A DNA stretch of 38,875 bases from Amanita rubescens. Taxonomy: Eukaryota; Basidiomycota; Agaricomycetes; Agaricales; Amanitaceae. Each line of letters begins with the position of its first letter. Position 1 is the stretch's first letter. The notes under the pieces are model-generated. The model saw only the letters and a program-made list of their open reading frames with translations. It was not told the origin of the DNA and did not search any database. The translations under genes and the position numbers were made by a program. This document shows positions 1 through 10,345 of this stretch, piece after piece. The DNA is taken from the NCBI GenBank assembly GCA_015039365.1, contig WION01000499.1:1-38875 (forward strand), read 5' to 3'.

Positions 1-123
1 CACCGTAGGAAAGGGTGTCACCGTATGGTGGATCTATTTTCTAGTAGTCACCCGCAACCTGTAAAGGTGGATTTAGAGAACACCATCGGGCAATTACCGA
101 ATCTGGAACCTGTGATCAGTCTA

Positions 124-1890
124 CCGGGCGGCTCTTGAGCGAAGCGTACTAGCTCCATATGATACACCCAGCTACGAGTCATCTAATTCAGCCACTACGT
201 CCTATTTCTACACCTGCCGTGATTGTCCTCCGACTTCGCTTGTTAAGTAAACAATTTAATACCATTTTTTATTTTCTCTGTTCAGGCGACAAAGAGTGAC
301 ATCTATTGAATTCGGCACCAGCGGGGGCAAAGGATCGAAGGGGTATTCTGCTCAAAGGTGCAATAGATGCTGGACATAATTCAAAATCAAATTAGAATTT
401 ATGGTACTCCCTCAGGCGTAAATCCCACTGAACCATATACAGATGTCCGAACATACAGATCAATGATACACATGTTGGGCAGAAGACGTCCGGACGTCAA
501 GAACAAACCATCAGACCCAAAAACGGCCTGCGCCGTCCCGACGCGTAAGTGCCATAACCCGTTATTCCGCGATGCGAGCGAGCCCTGTCGATGCTCGAAA
601 TAAACAGCCATAGTAATGGGACGTAACCCTAACGTTGTCGCGCTCGCCGCCCTGAACTGTTCCGTTAAACCAGTTTGGATAAATTTGAACAGTTGTGCAA
701 AAGCACGCCCGAGGAAATCATACGATTATCCTCGCGAATTCGAGAGCAACCAGTATGTACAATTAAGACGGCTGTCTTGCCAAGCCATAAACTGCGTCAC
801 TGAAGTAAGACAAACGCGTCTTGCTCCACCGCGTCTTGTCAAAACAAGAGCAGACTAAACGCCCGTCAGAAATCTATATAACCAGGCATTCCAGCACCCA
901 CCTTTCTTCACGCCCCGCCGTACATCAAGACCTCAAAGCTCGCCCGGACGACCTCGACCTCCCACCATTCTATTCCTTCTTCTCTCTTTCTTTTCTCTTT
1001 CGGATGAACCGGGTCCATTATCCCCCAAATTACGGACAGCATGGGCCGCCAGCCTCCAACTACGAGTACGTATCGGTAATCTTGCAGTCGTCTCGCGCGT
1101 GCTGATTGTCCTTGATAGAACAGGAATGACGGCCGTCCGCACCAAACAGCGTGTTGGGCGATCTTTGAGGAATGGTGTTTCTTGGGAGCACCCCTCAGGA
1201 TGGATGTGATGTTACCGTCGAGCAATGCTCGGCGGTTCAATGAACATCTGGTCGTCTTTCTGCTTGGCTGGCCGCAGAGGAATAGTGTCCCTTGGGAGCA
1301 TGCGCCAACGGCGCGTGACATCTTTCAAATACACCCCTCTTGCAACCAGAAGCTGTATCCTACCGGTTGTCGCCAATGAGCGGCTTTTCTTCTTTTATCT
1401 TTTGATCATCCCCTTCTCTCCCCGATTGGACTGAACCGGAACTCAACGAGGCGGGGCGATAAGGTGAGTCTTTGGTTGTCTTTTGTTTCTTAGTGGTGTT
1501 CTTTTCTAGACTCGGCCATATGGGCGTTGTGATGGCTGGTAGGATGGGGAGAAGTGGTGTGGAGGCACGCGAATGGAGGGTCTGCGGCTTCAGGGTGAGG
1601 GGGAGGCGGAGCAGTGGTAGCGAGAGCAGGTGGTGACGGGGGTTATATAGATGCTTTGGTGTTGGAATGCTGGAAACAATTTGGATTGCATTGGGGATTT
1701 GGATTTGAATCTTGTGAGAGTCTATTGTCAGAAACTCGCATCAGAATCAGAATCGAATGGTCTGGAAGAGTGCCTGCATAACAGTACAAGGAGCGCCTTA
1801 CGGCCACCAGAGTCATGGTCGACTATCTTGCTTGAAGGAAACTTGTCGGAGGGAAAGGAAAGAAAGGGTGGGTGCGCCGCGCGTGGGTAT
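124..1890. repeat. Duplicated block, copy A
   Basis: This is the longest of three direct copies (B at 4024-5600, C at 5917-6250). Shared landmarks include the start (ccgggcggctcttgagcg, also opening copy C), a stretch around 360-600, a TATA-like ctatataa near 875, a pyrimidine-rich leader near 965-1002, and a G-rich tail ending near gtgcgccgcgcg. A keeps about 100 nt near 665-770 that B lacks. I see no terminal inverted repeats, target-site duplication, transposase or reverse transcriptase, so I treat it as a locally duplicated segment rather than a recognised transposon. No protein in it matches a family I know. Confidence 0.85.
1003..1379 (+). other. Possible small spliced gene or gene relic in repeat A
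   Basis: A TATA-like box near 875 and a CT-rich tract are followed by ATG at 1003 and a second ATG at 1041. A plausible intron (gtacgtat ... ccttgatag) follows near 1065-1118. The reading frame from the second ATG stays open to a TGA at 1377, giving about 94 residues with two similar RN-x-V-x-WEH stretches. Copy B has ATA instead of the first ATG, and a one-base difference after the intron puts the two copies in different frames. That argues against a conserved protein. The minus strand also has a TATA-like box near 1645 pointing the other way. I do not recognise the product; it may be a non-coding transcript or a decayed gene. Confidence 0.25.
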
Positions 1891-2500
1891 ACGTAGTTGT
1901 CACTCAACATGTCCGTGGGAGAAACTATCCTTCGCTACCTCCGCGGTCGCAATCTAAAGGCACCAGTGTTAGTGTACTGCGGTGGGAGTGTACCATTCAC
2001 TACGTATGTGAAAGAATACAGCCTCGCTGCGTCGACGTGCGAGTTTGATATTTGTCGAGCCTTCATGGCGCTGTGCTGGTGTCGGCGCAAGAAGCCGTAA
2101 GTGAAGATGAAGGTTTTTGTGGGCGTTGGGAAAGGGGTTCAAGTTATTGACTTGTTATACCATGGTACAGCATGGTACCGATAATTGCAATCACAGCTCT
2201 ACAGTTAATTATGAACTCTCGTTTTGGACTGCACTTCCCCCATCCGTTCCACCGTTATATTCAGGCTACCCTGCGTTTCCTTCCATTGCCGTCTTTGAGC
2301 TGTCTCGCGTTAATTTGTATCTTCTTCTGCATTATCCATGAATGATAGCGATCGTGTATCTTACCCAGGCTCGATATATAACTTAACTCTGTTGAGGCGG
2401 CTGCTCCTTCGAAAGATAGCACAGGCGTCGCTATGTCGAACGAAAGTTGCATATATGCAATCCAGGCTAAACCGACATACGAGTTTGACGCAAGTACAGA
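1891..2500. other. Intergenic, 3' flank of the APH-family gene
   Basis: I see no convincing coding sequence here. The stretch separates repeat A from the stop codon of the minus-strand APH-family gene and presumably holds its 3' untranslated region. Confidence 0.5.
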
Positions 2501-3910
2501 TCAAGCGTCAAGCCGTATCTTCGGACTGTTCCGCGCTCCCCCAGTTCCATCACTATCCACCGCGCTTCCTTCATTTGTTCCATCGCTGTCTCCTTCCCCG
2601 TTTGTGTCACCTGCGTGATATATCTTACCCGCAATGGCTTCAGGCGCGTTCCTTAGCGCAAACCAGGCGCTACCTCTTATCCCTTGCTCTACATCGAACA
2701 CGCTACTTCCAAAAACAAACTTTGAAAGTTCCAAAACGATCTCAGATGCCGTTATTTCAGAGCAAATGGCATTATGCATCGTAGTCCAAATATGCGAATT
2801 GCGCGCAACATGTGTGAGCTTTCCTCCGGACGCGCGCGTGATTGCACCGAGGTATGCCCTACGGTAAGATGCAAGTTCTGTAGGGGAGTCGTGACGCATA
2901 TTATCCTCTGGAGAAGCATCTTTCTTCCACCCGTAACATATCGGGACCCAATCTACTGTGAGCCATGCGGGATACGCTGCTGCCCCGCCTTGGCGAGGCA
3001 AAGTCCGTACACCATCCCAGTCAATGATTCCGGTGATGATGCCGTCGTTATCGACAAGGACATTCTGAGAGTCAAAATCGGGGGGACACAACGCGAAAGG
3101 GGGTCCATCGAGGGTACTGTCGGGGAGAGCCGACAGGAATAACTGAAGAATTGCTAATATGGAGGAATCAGAGATGCGTCGTCTAAGGGACAAGATGAAG
3201 GACAGATATTCGTGGGCGGCATTAAAGGGGCCTGCCGGGACTGCAGTACTGTCCGGCTCTTCCGAGCCTTGCCACAGTCGCACCAAGAAAGCTGACGAGT
3301 CAGGGAAAGGTACAATGCGATGCGTTCCAGAGGCCTCGTCCCAGTCCAAACAACCGATCTGATCAAACTCGAGTGCGGAAAGCTCTGTCATCCATCCTGC
3401 GATCTGCTCAAAGATTTTCTCCCGCTTCTGGTCCGTGATCCAGCTCCTGTCGTTCCACAGTTTCGAAAGGTTCGTCCCAGGAATGAAGTCCATGATGACA
3501 AAGGGGCGCGAGAGAATGTTGCTAGAATCCAGGGACCAATAGTGAATCTGAGGTATCGGTATAGAGGTCTTGGAGGATGTAAAACGTTGGGTGATGATGT
3601 CCAGATAAAGTGAGCGAATACGAGAGGGTTTATGGACATCGTCTTTGGCGGGTATGCGGATAGCCCATTTGACACCATCAGAAAAGGAGAGCTTATACAC
3701 AATGTTGTAGGATCCCGCCCGCGGTCGAGTGGAAGCTACGCAAAAAACATCCGGGGGTAAACCGTCGAAGAGTTGTCGACGAGTTGTGAGAGCAGGCTCT
3801 TCCAGACGCTTGGGGTTGATCGAGGCAATAATGGAGGCAAATTCTTCATCCTCCATCTGTGCTTCTCCAGGTGTTGGCGGTAATTGTTGCTGTAACTGTT
3901 GATTAATCAT
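2501..3910 (-). CDS. APH-family phosphotransferase (aminoglycoside phosphotransferase fold)
   Basis: A single-exon 469-residue protein of the large fungal APH/choline-kinase-like family. Its substrate cannot be inferred, and aminoglycoside resistance is not implied. Visible landmarks are an N-lobe start (SYNIVYKLSFSDGVKWAIRI, 67-86, with Lys81 or Arg85 near the expected ATP-binding position), a hinge-like VIMDFIPG (138-145), a catalytic loop PPDFDSQN (276-283) and a metal-binding IIDWDG (295-300). The usual HGDxxxxN-type loop keeps catalytic Asp278 and Asn283, but the leading His is replaced by Pro. The C-terminus is low-complexity, rich in Gly, Asp and Ser. A TATA-like stretch lies about 75 bp upstream (minus strand, near 3985). 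The gene sits between repeat copies A and B, so it may have been caught in the duplication, although only one copy is present. Confidence 0.88.
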   Translation of the reverse strand: MINQQLQQQLPPTPGEAQMEDEEFASIIASINPKRLEEPALTTRRQLFDGLPPDVFCVASTRPRAGSYNIVYKLSFSDGVKWAIRIPAKDDVHKPSRIRSLYLDIITQRFTSSKTSIPIPQIHYWSLDSSNILSRPFVIMDFIPGTNLSKLWNDRSWITDQKREKIFEQIAGWMTELSALEFDQIGCLDWDEASGTHRIVPFPDSSAFLVRLWQGSEEPDSTAVPAGPFNAAHEYLSFILSLRRRISDSSILAILQLFLSALPDSTLDGPPFALCPPDFDSQNVLVDNDGIITGIIDWDGVRTLPRQGGAAAYPAWLTVDWVPICYGWKKDASPEDNMRHDSPTELASYRRAYLGAITRASGGKLTHVARNSHIWTTMHNAICSEITASEIVLELSKFVFGSSVFDVEQGIRGSAWFALRNAPEAIAGKIYHAGDTNGEGDSDGTNEGSAVDSDGTGGARNSPKIRLDA

Positions 3911-4023
3911 ACGGTCTAACGGATTGAAATCGTTGAGGAGACGTTGTGTCGATAAGTGTTAGGTCAAACCTTCATCATCACCCTTATAATATCCGGGTCT
4001 TGTCAACCGCGGTACGGTCGCTG

Positions 4024-5600
4024 TACGTCCTATTTCTACACCCGCCGTGATTCCTTCGACTTCGCTTGTTAAACAATTCAATACCTTTTTTTTTCTCTGT
4101 TCAGGCGACAAAGAGTGACATCTATTGAATTCGACACCAGCGGGGGCAAAGGATCGGAGGAGTATTGTCTTTCATGATGAATAGATGTTGGACATAATTC
4201 AAAATCAAATTAGAATTTATGGTACTCCCTCAGATGTCCGGACATACAGATCAATGATACACATCTTGGGCAGAAGACGTCCAGACGTCAAGAACAAACC
4301 ATCAGACCCAAAAAAGGCCTGCGCCGTCCCAACGCGTAAGTGCCATAACCCGTTATTCCGCGATGCGAGCGAGCCCTGTCGATGCTCGAAATAAACAGCC
4401 ATAGTAGTGGGACGCAACCCTAACACCTGGTTTCTCGGGTTGTCGCGCTCGCCGCCCTGAACTGTTTGGATAAATTTGAACAGTTTAAGCCATAAACTGC
4501 GTCATTGAAGTAAGACAAACGCGTCTTGCTCCACCGCGTCTTGTCAAAACAAGAGCAGACTAAACGCCCGTCAGAAATCTATATAACCAGGCATTCCAGC
4601 ACCCACCTTTCTTCACGCCCCGCCGTACATCAAGACCTCAAAGCTCCCCCGGACGACCTCGACCTCCCACCATTCTATTCCTTCTTCTCTCTTTCTTTTC
4701 TTTTCGGATAAACCGGGTCCATTATCCCCCAAATTACGGACAGCATGGGCCGCCAGCCTCCAACTACGAGTACGTATTGGTAATCTTGCAGTCGTCTCAC
4801 GCGTGCTGATTGTCCTTGACAGAACAGGATGACGCCCGTCCGCACCAAACAGCGTGTTGGGCGATCTTTGAGGAATGGTGTTTCTTGGGAGCACCCCTCA
4901 GGATGGATGTGATGTTACCGTCGAGCAATGCTCGGCGGTTCAATGAACATCTGGTCGTCTTTCTGCTTGGCTGGCCGCAGAGGAATAGTGTCCCTTGGGA
5001 GCATGCGCCAACGGCGCGTGACATCTTTCAAATACACCCCTCTTGCAACCAAGAAGCTGTATCCTACCGGTTGTCGCCAATGAGCGGCTTTTCTTCTTTT
5101 ATCTTTTGATCATCCCCTTCTTTCCCCGATTGGACTGAACCGGAACCCAACTGGCGGGGCGATAAGGTGAGTCTTTAGTTGTCTTTTGTTTCTTAGTGGT
5201 GTTCTTTTCTAGACTCGGCCATATGGGCGTTGTGATGGCTGGTACGAGGGGGAGAAGTGGTGTGGAGGCACGCGAATGGAGGGTCTGCAGGCGGCTTCAG
5301 GGTGAGGGGGAGGCGGAGCAGTGGTAGCGAGAGCAGGTGGTGACGGGGTTTTATAGATGCTTTGGTGTTGGAATGCTGGAAACAATTTGGATTGCATTGG
5401 GGATTTGGATTTGAATCTTGTGAGAGTCTATTGTCAGAAGCTCGCATCAGAATCAGAATCGAGTGGTCCGGAAGAGTGCCTGCATAACAGTACAAAGAGC
5501 GCCTTACGGCCATCAGAGTCATGGTCGACTATCTTGCTTGAAGGAAACTTGTCGGAGGGAAAGGAAAGAAAGGATCGTTGGGTGCGCCGCGCGCGAGTAG
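4024..5600. repeat. Duplicated block, copy B
   Basis: This direct copy of block A starts at cgtcctatttctacac, equivalent to A about 193. It lacks the first ~70 nt of A, about 24 nt near 4232 and about 100 nt near 4465. Elsewhere identity is high by eye, with scattered substitutions and single-base indels. The TATA-like box (near 4580) and the putative intron (near 4770-4823) are kept. The first ATG of copy A is ATA here. A second TATA-like box on the minus strand lies near 5355. Confidence 0.85.
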
Positions 5601-5916
5601 GATAAGCGGTCTAACTTTAAGACAAGCGACAAGCGCAGAATCGGGTGTTGTGATCAAAACAAGGCCCGAGCCTTAATTTTTTGTTAACCGATACGCTCTT
5701 GCCAGGTATTACTGGCCTTTTGGTGCCTATTTATTTCTGGCCAAGAACCTACATCTGCCGCTTCCACAACCTCAGCTAAACCTGCAGAGGGTGCCAAGAA
5801 GACCGCCGCGCCTACTGAGGGCCAGAACACATTGAGAATGGAGACTCGGACGCATGCGCTCCTGGTGATTGGATTTTTCAACGGCTCTGAACGACGCATT
5901 CTGCGAATCCAAACTG
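5601..5916. other. Unique sequence between repeat copies B and C
   Basis: No gene is recognised. One forward frame near 5745-5880 reads as an Ala/Thr/Lys-rich stretch, but it has no start and no recognisable domain. It may be a fragment of a displaced gene. Confidence 0.35.
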
Positions 5917-6250
5917 CCGGGCGACTCTTGAGCGAAGCGTAGCTACATATGATACACACAGCTACGAGTCATCTAATTCAGCCACTACGTCCTATTTCTA
6001 CACCTGCCGTGATTGTCCTTCGACAAACAATTTACCATTTTTTATTTTCTCTGTTCAGGCGACAAAGAGTGACATCTGTTGAATTCGACACCAGCGGGGC
6101 AAAGGATCGGAGGGGTGTGTATTGTCTTTCATGATGAATAGATGTTGGACATAATTCAAAATCAAATTAGAATTTAAGGTAAAACATGATTCGACGAGAT
6201 CACCTCCCTCAGGCGTAAATCCCATTGAACAACGGCCTGCGCCGTCCGGA
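5917..6250. repeat. Duplicated block, copy C (5' fragment)
   Basis: This repeats the first ~430 nt of block A, from ccgggcgactcttgagcg to about gcctgcgccgtcc, with a few internal deletions and a short extra stretch near 6178-6203. Its right end lies about 50 bp before the first readable exon of the broken kinase gene. The repeat boundary may therefore mark where that gene lost its 5' end. Confidence 0.8.
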
Positions 6251-6303
6251 TTTGAGGGAATGATAGGGGTCCTCGTGGGACTCAATTAGCTCATTGCTTT
6301 TAG

Positions 6304-8532
6304 GCACATGTGAGTCGCATTCAAAACTTGGTATCGCAAAACTTCACGGCGCAGAAAGTCTACGAGGAAATAATCGCTCTCTTCAAATATAACCCACCTC
6401 CGGCTAAGCTTTCAATGGAGATTGCCTTCTCATATCCAAATGTATTCTATGACCGGCACCTGGAACCTGGCCTGTGTTTGAAACATATTAAGGCTATCCC
6501 AACCATCGCTCTCGAATTGTCTGATCTTGTCCACGAAGAGCTGATATTCCTGAAGAGCAAATGTCAACCCCTTCCTCTGCTTAAACACGACGACAACTGT
6601 TTCATCACGGATAACGCGCGACAACATTTCCCGCCGCATACGAGAATCTGGAATGCCGATTGGGTCGCTCAGTTTTATTCCAGAACCACTATCTTGAATT
6701 GCGTACCAGTCGCTTCAACCATCGCGTTATGCCCCCATGCAAAGGCTTGGAGCACAATTCTAACATTTTTCGGAGAGTTCGAACTCTGGCGCGATGAACA
6801 TCCCGGGATGATTGACAATTATGTTCTTCAGGGAGAGCTGGAAATATCGAAAGCAATTTCATCGTGTCTCGACGACGAGCTTTGCCAAGATATTCGCGCG
6901 ATGTCTGACGGATTTAGATCATTGGCCGCCTTCCAGTTTCATGTTCCTTCGCCAAGAGTAGAGGAACTGTTCAGAGAAATGGATGCGGTCACAAAACGGG
7001 GGAAGGTACCATCGCTCCAATGGCCCGCTATTGATCTCGTCGTTTCAAAGAATCTCTCGCCGCCTCCAATTCCTGATTCAGTGTCAACTATAAAATCGCT
7101 TCCTTGTATCATGGCACATTTTCCCTCTCTGCAAGTGGTGCGCCGCAGTGTCCATCTCAGTTCTCGAGGGAAAGAGAAGTCGAAATCGGTACAAAATACG
7201 CCATTCAAAAGCCTGGCGAGTCAGACCGGGGTCGAGGCATGGCCTACACTGAGCGTGAAGCCACCGAAAGTCTCGGACCCCGACCCTGTCCTATTTATCC
7301 AACGCGTACGTACCTAAGTTATGAGTCTTATGACTACCATGTCTTATCACACATTGATTGCAGGCCTGGACTCGCGCTGTGGAATCCGATGCTACATTCA
7401 TTATCTTCAATTGCGGCAATTACGAACGCATCGGGTTTCGGCATCGTGGTAGTCAAACACTATTTCTTTCAGACTTGATAAACGTTTCCAAAAGTTCTGA
7501 TCCCAGATTCAAATTGGTCTATACATGGCAATCCTACGAGACGCGCTTGACCGTATACGTCTCATCAAAGAAGCGAGCACAACCAGAAAATCTAAAAAGT
7601 CCGAGCCTGAAGATACCCATATGCAACCAGTGATAAATATATTCCATACCCTTTTTGACAATCTGCTAATCCTGGTATTAGACAATGCTCTACGAAACTG
7701 GTCGCAGGAATCTGGCCCTGCTTCGGTTAAAATATGGAGTGTTCGACTCTCCAGCGCCCGCTATTCTACATCGCGTTGGCCATTCACCAGAAAGTCAATC
7801 TATAGAGGCGCGAGAATATAGCCCCGAGGAATACTTCCATTTGACGCTAACGTCTGAAATAGCAGAACGTCTGAAATAGCAGAAGGAGGTACTGGAAAAG
7901 TCCACGATGCCAAGATTGAGGTTCAGGCAAGCGATGGTCGCGTTTATGGCTGTAAAGGAGTCGTGAAAGTCACGCTTGAGAATGATCAGCGACAGAGACT
8001 ACGTCATGAGTATGCCGTATATCGATACATGGCACTCAAGAAAGTCAATTGCGTCGCCACTGTATATGGCCTTTTTGAAGATGCAGCAAATGAGGCTACT
8101 GTTCTCGCCATGAACCATGTAGGGACGAGCTTAGCCACACAGCTACATTATAGGGAACATGGGGAGGTCAGCTTGACCGAAGAACAGAAGTACGCATAGG
8201 ATATATTAATGCATTGACATTCACGCTTAAGATCTGTCAGGGAAGCATTCAAAGGGGCAATGACGGAAATACACCAGGCCGGTGTTCGTCATTATGATAT
8301 TCGTCCCGAGAATTTGATGATGGACGATAAAGGTCGAGCAACGATAATCGACTTCGACATGGCGGAAGTTCGGGCAGGTAAACGATCTCGTCAGCGAGAG
8401 TTTGAGCATCTTTGCAGTCTTCTTGATGGACAATATGATCTGCCAAATGAATGGGCAAGTCCTGCAACATCGGTATCTGCTAGATTTCCTCCAGGGGGCG
8501 ACGATGTCATTCAAGATACCATATGGATATAG
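6304..8532 (+). pseudogene. Broken Agaricomycete-type protein kinase-like gene
   Basis: Readable exons are about 6304-7305, 7364-7629, 7684-8189 and 8241-8532, joined by good GT-AG introns (7306-7363, about 7630-7683, 8190-8240). The N-terminal half matches a family of fungal proteins carrying a FIQRAW...FNCGNYE...RHR...TLFLSDLI type region. The C-terminal half is kinase-like: HYDIRPEN near 8290-8313 is a catalytic loop with Asp and Asn, and IIDFD near 8344-8358 replaces the DFG motif. Three defects are visible. No start codon is found upstream of the acceptor at 6302-6303. A one-base frame change lies near 7505-7515. A perfect 17-bp tandem duplication (7849-7865 and 7866-7882) creates an in-frame TAG. 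Exon sequence elsewhere is well preserved, suggesting recent loss. It resembles the FunK1/AgaK1-type expansions of mushrooms; I cannot assign the subfamily. Confidence 0.75.
7849..7882 (+). repeat. Perfect 17-bp tandem duplication
   Basis: The unit aacgtctgaaatagcag occurs twice in direct succession inside a kinase-pseudogene exon. Because 17 is not a multiple of three, the second unit shifts the frame and exposes TAG. The frame downstream of the second unit continues the family-like sequence, so the duplication is the lesion. Confidence 0.92.
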
Positions 8533-9042
8533 ACAATAGTGTACTACATTAATAATTACTTTACCGCGATATCGGCTGAGGCATTGCGAAATCCCTGGCA
8601 GCTGTCATTAGTGTATGTCTGTGCCGCTGAGAATGACCAAACAATGGACAAGTTGGTGTTTTGACTTTCAGCACGTTCGCAGCCTCCCTCTGCTGTCTTT
8701 GCCACACCACCACAGCTTCCAAGATCGGCCTCGATATCTTCATTGTTGCGGGGGCATGTACCGATGACGGAGGTTCGAGTAGTCCGTGTCTCTCTGCTTG
8801 CCACGGTGCTGGAGACGATCCCATAGCCCCAACATGCCACCCAACCTTTCTACAATGGTGGATGACTAATTGATACTTCCACCCATCCCCATCCCGCATG
8901 TACTTCAATATGGTAGTTCTTATGAAATGTCCTACTAGACTACTTACACAAGTAATTAAGTGGAATGCCATAATAATAGCTGTGTTCATCATCTGTGATG
9001 CACAAATCGGGTTAATAGACAACTAGTGTCACCACACACTCT
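8533..9042. other. Intergenic, no gene seen
   Basis: AT-rich spacer between the kinase pseudogene and the next gene. I find no spliced frame with recognisable family similarity. Confidence 0.5.
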
Positions 9043-10272
9043 ATGGCGTACCAGAATGGCCATTATCACCAACAAGATGTTGTGTCCGGTGAACAATACC
9101 GCTACGCTCTAACAAACTTTGTTAGTTTTACCGGTTCTATTCATCAACCGAACGGCTAATCCCTACCGCAGCGTATAGCCCACGAAAAGGTCGAACAGCA
9201 ACGTCTTCAGCTTGAAGAGCAAGAACGGCAGGTAGCCCAGCTGCGCGATCGAATTGCGTTGCTTGAAGGAGTACCCAACGCTCAGCGGCTCAGCAAATCA
9301 GGTAACACGGTTGACGACTTTTCGATCAAGGTATGGTGTTCTCCAGTATGGCTTGCAACACTGGTGACGATTGGATCATAAGAATGGCGCCTCCCAACTC
9401 GATAAACTCATCAATAGATGGGCTTCAGAAATCGTGCAGGAATCCCAGATGCCATTACCTGGGCTGGCCAAAGCCGCTCTGGGAGGCATCGCGGGTGGAC
9501 CTGACCTCGAACTCAATTTCGCCACAGTGTCATCCCTCCAGGCGTCATCTTACCTTCGGCATGCCATGTCGGAGGCTATCACTGAAGGCGTTATTAACTG
9601 CCTCATTGTGACTAATTCAACGGAGGCAAATGTTCAGCTGACGCGAATCCATGAACATCTCTTCAGCCGTGAGCGATCATTCTACATACACTAAGAGCTA
9701 TATCGCGATGGACGGCTTATGGACGGCTTTTAGGTGATCCAACTGTTGCTGGTGTCTGGAGACGCCAAACTTTCTCTGCAGCTGTAGAATCGGTCACACC
9801 GGAATTATCATTGAGCATCCTTCGGGAACAAATGCCTGATCTACTAGCGATTCTCGGGGGATGGCTACCCTCAACAGGGGGCACCTCATTATTAGATTCA
9901 GCATATGACTTTTCTCGCATGTTGCATGGCTCGGCAGCGACTAGCGGCGACATTTTTTACCGCGCATTTGTCCCAGAAGTCACGAGCACGCTGCATGCAC
10001 GACAGATTGAACTGGTCAAGAGGTGTATCAGAAGTGAAAGGTCAGAGGTGTGTAGAGTAGGAGCCACATTGTTCCCTGGTTTAGTTAAGGTATCGAGACA
10101 TACCACTGAGCCAGAAAATATACAGGTAAGCGAAAATGGATTCATGTCCAGCGAATTGACTGACGGTTCATCATCATGACAGACTGTCGTCAGAAGAGCA
10201 CAGGTCGTATGCGAATGTGCATTATTGGGCAGGCCAATGATGCCGCCACCTTCTGCTGTACCCGAGATATGA
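9043..10272 (+). CDS. Conserved fungal protein with N-terminal coiled coil, function unknown
   Basis: A five-exon model: 9043-9088, 9179-9330, 9383-9668, 9734-10125 and 10183-10272, totalling 321 residues. All phases fit. The acceptor at 9171 with a donor at 9082 is an equally consistent alternative for intron 1. After a short N-terminus comes a charged coiled coil (HEKVEQQRLQLEEQERQVAQ), then a helical region with motifs such as VDDFSIK, SEAITEGVINCLIVT, RIHEHLF, VWRRQTFSAAVE and IELVKRC, ending in a short Pro-rich tail. I recall this pattern from widespread uncharacterised basidiomycete proteins and cannot name a function. No signal peptide or membrane segment is visible. It converges on MIC60 with only 73 bp between stop codons. 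Confidence 0.82.
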
Positions 10273-10345
10273 ATATGATGATTTACCGCCCGTTTATGTT
10301 CTGGATATCTATGGATCTATTGGATTGCAAATGTATAAATTATTG

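Noticed and set aside
908..1321. Open frame on the minus strand in repeats A and B
   Set aside because: It is not conserved in frame between copies, shows no family and overlaps the better transcript-like signals on the plus strand.
124..6250. Solo LTRs or a transposon explaining copies A, B and C
   Set aside because: No TG...CA ends, terminal inverted repeats, target-site duplication, primer-binding site or transposon protein could be seen. Left as an unexplained duplicated segment.
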